Below are positions 26,376 to 37,156 of a stretch of DNA of 64,000 nt, in pieces. The translations under genes were made by a program, and so were the position numbers. The DNA comes from Crotophaga sulcirostris (taxonomy: Eukaryota; Chordata; Aves; Cuculiformes; Crotophagidae), in the NCBI GenBank assembly GCA_013397455.1, contig VYZB01000274.1, positions 1,104,614 through 1,168,613 of the forward strand, written 5' to 3'. The notes beneath the pieces are model-generated. The model worked only from the letters and a program-made list of their open reading frames with translations, ran no database searches and was not told where the DNA came from. Within the stretch, counting starts at the first letter, position 1. Each line of letters starts with the position of its first letter.

Positions 26376-27178
26376 TCTCTGCTCTGCAGAGAGATCTGGA
26401 CAGGCTGGATCAATGGGCTGAGACCAATGGGATGAGGTTTAACAAGACCAAGTGTCGAGTCCTGCACTTGGGACACAACAACCCCATGCAGCGTTACAGA
26501 CTTGGGGAACATTGGCTGGAGAGTTGCCTGTTAGAGAAGGAACTGGAGGTGTTGATTGACAACCAGCTGAATATGAGCCAGCAGTGGCCCAGGTGGCCAA
26601 GAAGGTCAATGGCATCTTGGCCTGTATTGGAAACAGTGTGGCGAGCAGGAGCAGGGCAGTGATTGTGCCCCTGTGCTCAGCACTGGTGAGACCACACGTT
26701 GAGTGCTGTGTTCAGTTCTGGGCCCCTCACTACAAGAAGGACATTGAGGGGCTGGAGTGTGTCCACAGAAGGGCAACGAGGCTGGTGAAGGGGCTGGAGA
26801 ACAAATCTTACAAGAGTGGGTGAGGGAGCTGGGGCTCTTTAGCTTGGAGAAGAGGAGGTTGAGGGGAGACCTCCTCTCTGTCTACAGCTGCCTGAAAGGA
26901 GGTTGTGACGACATGGGTGTTGGTTTCTTCTCCCAAGTGAAAGGCAATTGGACAAAAGGAGATTGCCCCAAATTGCACCAGAGAAGGTTCAGGTTAGATA
27001 TCAGGAAAAATTTCTTCACCGAAAGGGTTGTCAGGCACCAGAGCAGGTTGTGCAGAGAGGTGGCTGAGTAAAAAAAGATGGGTAGATGAAGTCCTCGGGA
27101 TGTGGTTCATTAGTGGACAGGTATGGTTGGACCTGATAATCTTAACGGTCTTTACCAGCCAAGGGATTCTATGATTCT
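26376..27178 (+). mobile_element. CR1 LINE 3' fragment, frameshifted
   Basis: This is the C-terminal reverse-transcriptase region and 3' end of a CR1 element. Peptide runs in order are [86 protein letters not shown] and [17 protein letters not shown]. It ends in the typical tail GGATTCTATGATTCT. The reading frame is broken into three overlapping frames near 26583 (a base lost after the NMSQQ motif) and near 26815. It is an inactive 5'-truncated copy, and the next CR1 fragment starts within a few bases of its tail. Confidence 0.95.
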
Positions 27179-27182
27179 CTGA

Positions 27183-27512
27183 CATAGGATGTGGGATTGA
27201 GTGCACAGTCAGCGAGCTCACAGATGAAACCAAGCGAAGTGGTGAGGTTGTCATGCCTGAGGGACAGGATACCATCCAGAGGAGCCTGGAAAAGCTCAAG
27301 AATTTGGCTCGTGTGTACCTCATGAAGTTCTATAAGGCCAAGGGAAAGGCCATACCCACTGGTCAGGGCAACCTCCCGTATCAATACAGGTTGGGAAATG
27401 AAAGGATTGAGAGCAGTCCTGCTGAGAAGGACTTGGAAGTGCTAGTGGATGAAAACCTAGACATGAGTTTGCAATGTGTGCTTGCAGCCCAGCAACCAAA
27501 CTGTATCCTTTG
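27183..27512 (+). mobile_element. CR1 LINE internal fragment
   Basis: A second plus-strand CR1 piece follows the preceding tail directly. Its peptide runs are IECTVSELTDETKRSGEVV, MPEGQDTIQRSLEKLK, YRLGNERIESSPAEKDLEV and DENLDMSLQC, which are the reverse-transcriptase C-terminal region slightly upstream of that kept by its neighbour. It stops abruptly near AAQQPNCIL and has no CR1 3' end, so it was cut by a later insertion or rearrangement. The minus-strand fragment begins about 25 bp later. Confidence 0.9.
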
Positions 27513-27536
27513 TAACATCTTCATCACCGTTCTCAC

Positions 27537-28305
27537 TGTAAAAAATTTTGTCCTAACATGCAATCTAAATCTCCCCTCTTTCATCTTAAAATTACTGCCC
27601 TTCATCCTATCACTATGCTCCCTGATAAAGACTCCCTTCACTGCTTTCATATATGCCCTGTTTAAGTACTGGAAGGCTGCTACTTTTCTCTAGGCTAAGC
27701 AAGCCCAGCTCTCTCAGCCTGTCCTTGTATGGGTGATGCTCCAACCCTCCAATCATCTTCATGACCTCCTCTGGATTCACTCTAACAGATCCATGTCCAT
27801 CCCATGCTGAGAACTCCAGAACTGAACACAGTATTCAGGTGAGGTCTCATGAGAGCAGAGTAGAGGGGTGGAATCACTGTTCTTGACCTGCTGGTCACAC
27901 TTTTGACGCAGCTGAGGATACACTGGCTTTCTGGGCTGCAAGTGCACGTTGCTGGCTCATGTTAAGCTTCTCATCCACCAGCACCCCAAGACCTTCTCTT
28001 CAGGGCTGCTCTAAATTCATTCTCCTCCCAGCCTGTATTTGTGCTTGGGATTGCCCTGACCCAGGTGCAGGACCTTGGACTTGGCCTTGTGGCCTCATCA
28101 GGTTAGCACAGGCCCACCTCTCAAGTCTACCAAGCAAGCTCCCTTCCCTCCAGCCTGTCACGTGCACCACACAGCTTGCTGTTGTTGGAAAACTTCTTGA
28201 GGGTGCCCTCAGTCCCACTGTCCGTGTCCCCACAAAGATACTACAGAAGACTGGTCCCAATACTGCCCACTGCAAAACCGCACTCATGACTGGTCTCTAC
28301 TTTCC
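27537..28305 (-). mobile_element. CR1 LINE fragment, opposite orientation
   Basis: Plus-strand landmarks of a reversed CR1 include CAACCCTCCAATCATCTTC, AGTAGAGGGGTGGAATCAC, CACGTTGCTGGCTCATGTTA and GACCCAGGTGCAGGACCTTG. It covers the reverse-transcriptase C-terminal half but lacks the last few hundred bases and the tail of the element. Stops and frame breaks throughout mark it as old and inactive. Its 27945-28260 part corresponds to the same CR1 region as the plus-strand fragment at 27183-27512, so the two form an imperfect inverted repeat. Confidence 0.9.
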
Positions 28306-29689
28306 AGGAGAGTCAGGGAACCAGGATCCTACTGCTGTGTCATCTCACTCAGCGAGCATAAGAAGAGATTCAAAGGATACTTAGCTACAGGCAAGTTCTG
28401 GGAACCCCAGAGGGAGTTTTAGGGATGCTTCTTCAATACTTGCATTTCATAAAAAAACCTTTCATACCTGCACAGTTGCCAAAATTTGACACAGTTATTC
28501 ACACTGAAAGCTTTTAAAGCATGGTATCAACAAGCAACAATTACAATAACCAGCCAGTAGGAAGAGGTCAGACTGACCTTCATTTTTTAAATCTACTCAT
28601 ACTTCTCTGTTTATGTAGAACTTCAGTACAAATATGGGATAGCAACTCTTAGTTTTCTGTGTTATATTAATAAGATGTAACAGCCTCTAGTTTTAACTTG
28701 TTCTTATTTTGAAACATTTTTAAACTAAAAGTAGAATTTCAACGAGGACTAATCGTCTTTTTAAATACCTGAATTAAAAGGTGACCTTATTTTTTTTTCA
28801 TTATTTTCTGCCTTTATACATGTGTGTGCAAAATTCCTGTTTCTTCTCCTAAACTGGCTTTTCATTTTAGCAAATTTTTGATGTTTAAGTGTTGTCCCAT
28901 TCACCTAAATGAAGACCATTAAGCCCATTATCAAAATGCAGTACTGAGATGATAACTTTCTCACGGCAGCGTTTGAGATGCTTAGGTACCAAAATAATCT
29001 TCCTATGTGTACTAGTTCACACTTAACTATTGCTGCACCGCTATTGCACAGAAGCCTGTGATTTCATAGGCTCTTAGCTGATATCTGGCATTTGTGTCAA
29101 AACCCATGTCCATTGTTGCACTGCTACTGATCTGTTAGGCAATCCAACCAGATTAAAGTCATCGCATGATTGTATTTATATATTCACAATGTATTGAAAT
29201 ATTTACAATATCATTTAAGCATTTTCTTGTCGAGAAGGAAGCCATATAACCTTTATATCCTTTTGTATACAAACCTTGGAAAAACGTTTGGAAAACTCCG
29301 TGCAGGAATTCATTCTCAAGCACTTCAATGCAATATGTTCTGAATGAATGCACTGTCATATATTGCGTACATGGGCCACAAAGCTCAAAGCACTTTTCAG
29401 CTACAGAAAGAAAGGCTGGGATTTTTTCATTCTTTTTTTGTTAATGAAACAGGAATATAATCAGTCTTACTAGCTAGTCTTCTTTTTTATTTTATTTTAC
29501 TGAGCTGTATTACACACCCAGCATTGTTTCCATATGTTGCTAAATTTCAAGTAGGAATGAGGGATAGTGGTGGGTAAAGTGTAGGATCCCTGGCAGAATG
29601 CTTAACATCTGCTAAAATAAAATCAACAGTGTACTGAGATGTGTATACATAAACATATTCATCAACTGTGAGATTTGGAAATCAGTTTT
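28306..29689. other. unassigned stretch between CR1 remnants
   Basis: AT-rich sequence with no recognisable gene, transposon or RNA gene. Confidence 0.5.
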
Positions 29690-30010
29690 GCTCAAACTGA
29701 TGAGACCACATTTGGAAGACTACATGCAGTTCTTCACTCCCAACTCTGCAATGATTCATATAGATTCATATAGCAGTGAGGAGAATAAAGCATATGGCAG
29801 TGATAGAGATACAAGGACCAGAGGATAATGGATCTTCACAAAAGACAGAGAAAGTACAGTGACTTGACGTCTCCTGAGAAAGTAGGAAATGCAGCAGAAT
29901 CTCAATGAGATAATGGTGTACAGAAGTCTAAATGAGAAGCTATAAAGCTCAAATAAGCAAATGCTAAATAAAGAAGATAAGTTAGGCAGCATTTCCTTAT
30001 AAGATAGATA
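29690..30010 (+). mobile_element. ancient CR1-like LINE relic
   Basis: A plus-strand frame reads LMRPHLEDYMQFFTPNS, which lines up with the LVRPHLEYCVQFWAP-type motif seen in the younger CR1 copies here (compare about 26690 and 53365). AGTGAGGAGAATAAAGC follows, at the place where the family usually has a run encoding the ERVQRRAT-like motif. The remainder is too diverged to follow with certainty, so the right boundary is approximate. It is much older than the other copies. Confidence 0.65.
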
Positions 30011-33000
30011 ACATAGTATAAGAGATTAAGATGCTATGATCTGCAGCTGAAAAGCCATTTAGAAAGTTTTATGGCTGTTAGAAGAGCATAGAGGTTAGTA
30101 AAGAAATAGAAGAAAAGAAGGTGAACTGAAAGGATTTGTTGTGTTTTTCCCTTATCCATTAGAATTGCCTTACTTCTGGAGAAAATATATAAGTAAAAAT
30201 ACCTTTTAAAACGTTTGAATACACCTCAGCATGAAGTGCTGTTATGTCCTCTCCCCAGTCTTTCTGAGACCACCGCTGTTGATGTTCCCTTCATTTCTCA
30301 GAAGTCTTGCAACGCTTTCTCGTTAAGCTGGATAACAGCCCACGGTCCAAGAGTTCAGAGCCTGAAAAATAAAATACATTTCTGAGGTTTTGAGAGTGTT
30401 CAGCACAGAACAGGTCACTGCTCTGTGACACTGCTGACAGCATGGGTGGGAGCAGCAGAGCAGCAGGAGCAAGTCTCGGAAGCAGCTGCATTTGTCCCAG
30501 ATTATGCTGCCCACTGTATTTAACACTGCGCTGTGTGACCGTGCTCGCTGGCTGGTGCCTCCAGCTGATCTCTGTCAGCTGCAGACCCTGCGCTGAGTGG
30601 TATTCCTCAGGGAGCTTTGTTTTTGCTGAAGTTTTATCCTGCAAACCTCAGAGGAAAAAAAAAAAAGGCAAAAAGGTTTTTTTGTAAATGTCTTCAATCA
30701 CTTCAAGTGGGATGCTGCATACTTACACATATTTTTTCTCTGACTAGCAGTTTGTCTACCCATCTCACCAGGACTTTCTGTCTTCCCTCCATTGCATCTA
30801 GAACTTGCTGCAGGTGAACATACACCTGGACTGTAGCCACTGCCACTGCAGCATCCAGCACTGCAGGAAGTGAGACAGGTGAGACAATGCTGCAAATGCA
30901 ACTGAAAAATAACCAAGTGAGCTAAATGCACAAGAATTCATGTTTTACAAGTCTTTAATGTTTCTATATTCAGCTATGGCAACAAAATCCAGCTGCTTCA
31001 AAGTCATCTGTGACTGATGTCACTAAGTAGATTAGTTGAGAAACATGAAGGCATTTTCCTTCAGCACTGTTTCTCGGTAGTGAGAATGTACACCTATGAG
31101 TAACGTGCACCCTTAAGTGTACACCACCACATCCACTTACTATGTAAGTGATGTACACCCTTAAGTAACATACACCCTTAAGTGTACATTACTCTGCACC
31201 ACAAGACATCCCCTGGATAGACGAAGTCTGCTGTGGAGGCAGGGCTGTAAACAGACAACCTGGCTAGATGGACAAAAGACATTATAGATCCACATGTGCT
31301 ATAGTGACTTACAAAATTTCATAGAACATCTTTGGGATACTGCTCTGTCCCTGAAGCAATTCCAATGAAAACAGCTGCTGAAAAGGCAATTTAATTCTGG
31401 AAACACCCTCTTCAAAATAAGAATGTGCTGTCATGCAATTTGTCTGTAAAGCAAAATCAAAAATCAATAATGACTCTTTCCCTAATCTTCTGAATATAGG
31501 ACAGGTATCTAAAAAGTAGGGGGTTTGTTGCCAGTGGTTTCTGGGTTTTATCCAAATTATGATGCCAATTGTCCTTTTCCTTCCGTTGATCTCTGCACAG
31601 TCATGTTTTGAACTCTTTATTTGTAAAAAGAATGACTTCAAGTCAGATATCTTAAACATGCCATGTGAATGCCCAGTGAGATACAGTTTAACTGCCTCCC
31701 TGGGTATGCAGAGACAGAGAAGTATTTATCATGTCTGTTTGTGGTCTGCTAAACAAATTAAACTTCACTGCCCCTTGGGGGGTAGTTTTAGTTTAGTATG
31801 GTTGTCACAAACAGTTCTTTGGGCTTAAAGCATTCTCCAAACAGAACAAATCAAACCCTGACCATGCCAGAATACAGCCTGAGGTGAGGCACTCATTTCT
31901 ACATTACGAGCTTGCATGAGGTGAGGCTTAGCCTTATTTTAGAAGACAAGACAGTCAAAACTAGTGAGCTGCAGAGATTGAAGCAGTCTCAAAAATGGAG
32001 CAGGAACCCAGTAGCTCATTGGTACTGCCATTGCCAAAGACTTTCTTTCTCCTTGCAGAAGTGGAAGACTGTGAATGACTGCTCTGTGCACACAGTTTCA
32101 CATTTTGGTTGTTGCTGCTCCAGTTTCTCTCTCAGCTGAGCCATTTGAAGGATCATGGACAGTCCACTTCCTCCCTCTTTGGTCTCAAACATTTTCTCTC
32201 TCGGGCAAAATACTATTGTGAATTATTGACACTCTCTAAATGGTAACACTCCTTCCACCATAAATTTCCACAAGCCCTTTTCTACTCTCCCTTATGTCAG
32301 TTGGGACACAAACAGGTAGAAGCATCATCTGACAAGTGAATCTCATAGCTTCTGGGAGCAGGAGTGGCTTGAAAATATTACCCAGGCAGTGATGAGATAA
32401 GGAAGATTCACCTGAAACTTGCACACATTCTTCCACAACCTAGGGCTAGGATCTCAGCTCAGATAAACCACAACAGAGTTTTCCACGAGCTATGGCATAA
32501 GCGATCATGGTCACCCTGGCTCAGCCATAATGTCTCCTTTTGTCTTGAGAATATATCAGTGACAATGGTCAAACTAGCAAAATCCTTTGATGCTTTCCCC
32601 CTATTCCTCTCTGTGCTTCATATCGCTTTCAGTAAGATAGTTGATACTGAGATTCAAAGGGAGGTATCATGTAAACCCCATGTTGACCAATTTATGTGTG
32701 AAACTGATCATTGTCTGAAGCAAGAAAATACTTCTTTCTTTCATTTCTATTAGAACTTGTTTATGGTTTGAGTCGCTTGGAATTTCAGCAAGCAAGCTTC
32801 TTTGAAAAAAAAATTGGATAAAAAAATTACTGTATGAGACATAACATGCTTGTCAGCATTGGTGAGAAAGAAAAATGACGGGCTGTTGGTAGGCTGATTT
32901 TGAAATCGATAAGGAAATCTGGTAATTTGGAAAAAAAACCCTGAAATTTTGAAATCTAATAATAAGTTATAATTTCATTGGTTTTTCTCCAGTATGCTAA

Positions 33001-36000
33001 AATCACCTGTATGCAGTAAAACACAGAGTGAAGTGCACAATTTTGGTCTCATATTAACTTTTTTAGGGCTGGGTCTAAGCAGTACAGCATGGAGTTCTTC
33101 CACACCTTATTTGGTTCAGAAATGAGATATATCTAACCTGGAGAACACAGTCCGAGGAACTGGGTCAGGCAGGTATCTTCCCAACGGTTTCATCAACACT
33201 ATTCATAAAACAAGGTGGTAACATTTTTCATAGCCTCTTTTATCAAGATAAATTTTGGTACTTATTAAGAAAATGCATCAAATACAAGTAAAACGTAATT
33301 TCCTTTAGCAGTGCCTCTGACCTTTCTGCAGGAAACCTATGAACATCGAGAAAAATAAGATCAAAATATGGTATATCCCAAATTAAGCTGGTTCTGCTGC
33401 TGCTTTCCAGGAATGATTTGGAATGAGCATGCAAACACATCTGCGCAAGTTGTCACCAGTGCAGACCCCAAGAACTGTCTGCCTGCTTGCGGAAGGTGTA
33501 CACGAATGGTGGTTAAACCGTGACAGATCTGTATTGTGACATGGGAAGACATGTATCTGGCAGATCACACTTGAATAGGCAATTTGAGGACTGAGGTGTC
33601 AGCACAGCAGAGGAGCGTCCAGAAAGTTTCACTCCTCATCGAAGCAAAAGTTGGGGGGAGAGGGGTGATGACGCAGGGGAAGCTATGGCTGCTTTTAACA
33701 AAGTTTGCTCTGGACTACAAGTCTGAAATAATTCAGTCACATATTTAAAACTGTGCCAGGTGCCTTTACAATCTTCTCAAGTCTTGTCAGCTTTTGGTGA
33801 GTGTATTTCTGAATTGCTTTGGTGAAGCAGGTGGAGAAAACATAGAGGGAAATGAGGAGTCTAAAACATTTTGGGTGTGAGCCTAATTGTAAATGTCAAG
33901 ACACTAAGTAGCTTAAAGGACACAAAATGAGAAAAATATACACATAAAATGTGATGTGCAATACTAACAAAGGTAGTATTTGCTTGGTGAGAGACCAATG
34001 AATCTGTGAAGATTAAATTTTTATTCCCCTTCTTTACATCCATCACTTAGCTATGCCATAATGCAGGCTGAAATAAAAACATAGGGTGAGTTGTAAGATG
34101 CACACTGGAGGCCTCTTTTCAACCAGTGTTTGTATTTGGTTAAGCAGCTACAGGAAAGACCGTTAAGCTGGCTGGATAAGTACTGGCTGACCTGTTAAAA
34201 TTCTTGTTGATACAGGGCTTTATTTCACTTTCAGGCTAACTTTTGAAGTTTCTCATTTTTTGGAGGGATGGGGCTTTTTAAAAAATTAAAAAGACCTGTG
34301 CTTACGTACAAGCATTCAAATCCATTCTCCCTCTAATCTCTAGTTCTGTAATCCTTTGTGAAAAGAAGTAAATTTAAGTACATGTTCAGGCAGCGTACAT
34401 TAAAGTTGAACTGGAAAGTTTCTGTTTTGAGGTGAGGCTAGCCATCCTTTAAAAGCATTTTGCCCTGCTCACCAGACACCAAATCTGGTGGCTTTCTGCC
34501 ACTCTGGGACTGAGCTGGCTGCAGGTTCCCTCCACATCTGTATTGGTTTCATAAAAAAGAAAACTGCATTTAGAATTGCAGCCGGATGAATTGCATGTTG
34601 CAGATGGTAACTCTGCAGGGAGGTGAGTCATGCAGGAAGCACATCTCTGCTTTTCCTAATTAACTCTCTTGATTACCCATCCTCTCACCTACCATATGGC
34701 TTGAGATGCCCTCTGAATGGCGGATCTCATAAGAGTTGCATGTATTAAAGACCTCTCTAAAACCAACTGAACTGAAAATGTTACTGGACAAGGTGCTAAG
34801 TGACTCGGACTTCCCTGTTGAAATCCTTGGTGCGGTGACCTCTATGCTCCTCTTCTGACTGTCAGCCTGACATAACAGGAAAGGTGACTCCAGAGACCCC
34901 TTTCCGTCTCAGTTTCTGAGCCCAACTCGGACATAAACAAGGATAAGAGTTGGGATTTTTTACTCCATAGTAAACAGTAACTCTCAAGTAAATATGTTCA
35001 GCTTTATATCTGGATCCCTTTGTATAATTACTGTGGCATGAAAAGAGTCTTCTAATTTACATGACACAGCTATGAAAGCTGATCTTTCCTAAAGAGGAGG
35101 AATTTGATCTTATGCAGGATCAGGTGTCTTTTTTGCTGTTTTTTGTGTCCCAGAGCTGGGGCTGGTGAGGCACACGCTGAGTAAGTTCTAAGGCCATCTG
35201 GCCCTATAGAACAGGAAAAAGAAGTTGATGTTTACAGTTATATTATCCTACACAATCTATCATGCTCCTTTCCTCTACAGGAAAAGAGAATAAATTAGTC
35301 CTAATGTTTTTCTTCAGCCAGACACTTTAAAACAAATTTTACATATTATACCTGTTTATGACATTACATTTTCTGAGACATTGTGTTTAAAATAACAACA
35401 ATATTATGGAAAGTTATCACTCCTTCCCAGCAGCCCTGGATTTTGACTTGCAACATCAGAGCAAGAATCAGCCCTCTCTTCCATCCTAAAATGAGTGATA
35501 ATTGCACAGTATTTTTCATAAAAAAAACAGCCGTTCAGCACACCTACAGTGTGAGCTCACTCTAGGTATAGACCAGTCAGAGTGGGAGGAAAATTCATCT
35601 GCAATTGCTATTTAAAATGATAATAAATCAGTTAAGGGCACAGTCAAATGACCTAAATTTTCCTTTCACTTTCTTGTTAGTGTTTAATTCAGTTAGTGGT
35701 TATACCCAGGACTGTTTTGTTTTCTGGGATTTCGTGAGACCAGTACCACTCAAGCCAATTTTCAACAGGCTTTTACTTAGTAAGTGCATTTATATGGAAA
35801 ATGCTGTTATCTCAGAAACTCAGAATATGTTCAAGGTTTTCCAGTGTTGGGGTTTGGTTTCTTATTTTAAATACACATTTTTAGTACTGTTTTCTCTCTA
35901 TTTTATCTCCAAAGGCCCAATAAAGTCTCCAACAGATCTTCACTAAAATTGGAACATCATAGCAAAGTGAATAAGGAGATGAGCTTTTTTCTGAGACAGA

Positions 36001-36771
36001 AGATGGGTTAAAGAAAATCAAGGATTTTCTTTGAACATTCCTTTCTCTTTTTTTAATTTATTTTAGTTTCATAGTTATTATCCATTTCTATTTCAGGCAG
36101 TCAAAACAGAATACTGTATGGACATTGTCTACTGTTTTGGCAAACAGTAACAGGTTTAATGTTCAGATAAATAAAACAGAGAAGAGGCAGAATGACCTGC
36201 AGTAGGTCTCTGTCAGGCCCCAAAGGATGCTAATTGGCCTTCATTGCACTGACAAGCCTCAACTAGGACCTTTGTACCCCACTCTGTACCCTCCCCTGAC
36301 CCCATCTCTCATCCATCAGCACAAAAACTGTATGTAAGCCCAGCCCTTGATTGATCTATGCTGCAGGTGTGCTTGTTTTCAGCCCTGTTCCTGTTTTATG
36401 CTGTGGGTTATGGATATACAGTGTAGAATTATTTCCACTTCTATTCCCATCTGTGTTGTCTGCTACACCTGGGCAGACCTGGTTCAGCCCCATGCATGCA
36501 AGTGCAGAGGCAGAAATTGTCATGGTGTATTGTTCTCTTTGTTTTGGGGGTAGGACAGCTCAGTTCTGTGCATCTTCTTTGGGATGTGCTTAACTGTGGT
36601 CTTGATACACTTCTTGGTCTTCACAGAAGGTAAGTGTTATGGGACAGAGAAAATTAATCAGAAAAGATTGAATGAGCTAAAAGTTTGGATAGAAAGTGTT
36701 AGTGTGGGAGTTGTGAGACCTTATGTTTCTTTAAAAACAGGAAGGATGAGATCTATTTATATCCTGAAAAC
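30011..36771. other. unassigned stretch with a local GC/CpG rise
   Basis: No gene is recognised. About 30400-30610 is distinctly more GC-rich than its surroundings and has several CpGs. Near 31088-31190 a short motif CACCCTTAAGTG is repeated. The part 36170-36771 lies immediately upstream of a retroviral polypurine tract and may include decayed internal retroviral sequence, but no gag, pol or env motif is visible there. Confidence 0.45.
31102..31190. repeat. three spaced copies of a CACCCTTAAGTg motif
   Basis: The core ACCCTTAAGT occurs three times in about 90 bp (near 31109, 31157 and 31176). GTGCAC or GTACAC precedes two of them and GTGTACA follows two, giving small palindromes. It is a degenerate tandem duplication of a 20-50 bp unit. 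Confidence 0.6.
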
Positions 36772-36784
36772 AAAAAGGGGGAAA
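36772..36784 (+). other. retroviral polypurine tract
   Basis: Thirteen purines (five A, five G, three A) sit just upstream of the LTR below. In retroviruses this tract primes plus-strand synthesis and abuts the 3' LTR. Its presence argues that the LTR is a 3' LTR with a scrap of internal sequence and not a clean solo LTR. Confidence 0.6.
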
Positions 36785-36793
36785 TCTTAAAAT

Positions 36794-37156
36794 TGTCTTA
36801 AAAGAGAGGTTGTCTCCAACCTTGCCACAAACCCTAAAGGTAAAAAGGACACTGAGAGTAAGACTGCTTGTTTCATCCCCACGACCCTCGAACGACCACC
36901 ACCAGGAGACAGTACGCAGGCGCAAGTAGGAGGAGACCTCAGTTTAATACAAAGCTGAGACTGATATCCATATGCATCAAGAGATGATGTAACTTGTTGA
37001 ATATACATGAGATTGTGAAATTTTTTTGATAAAAGGCATTTGGGATGTGATGGTCTTTGAACCAGATTTGGGTGCGTACCCCTGGTTCCCGGGGCCTCAA
37101 AATAAAGCACCACATATAACCTTTCAAGTGGCTATGTGTTCGTCTCTCCTCTAACA
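36794..37156 (+). mobile_element. 3' LTR of an endogenous retrovirus
   Basis: The 363-bp block starts TGTCTTAAAAGAGAGG and ends TCTCTCCTCTAACA. The ends are imperfect inverted repeats bounded by TG and CA. A TATA-like GATAAAAGG lies at 37028-37036 and a polyadenylation signal AATAAA at 37101-37106, giving a U3-R-U5 layout. A polypurine tract lies 9 bp upstream. The 9-bp spacer TCTTAAAAT nearly repeats the LTR edge, so the true left boundary could be 36785. No matching 5' LTR is seen upstream in the window. Class and family are unassigned, and no retroviral protein is encoded. Confidence 0.68.

Noticed and set aside
34840..34925. CTCCAGAGACCCCTTTCCG, resembling a CR1 3' end
   Set aside because: Only about 25 bases agree and there is no tail or upstream CR1 sequence.
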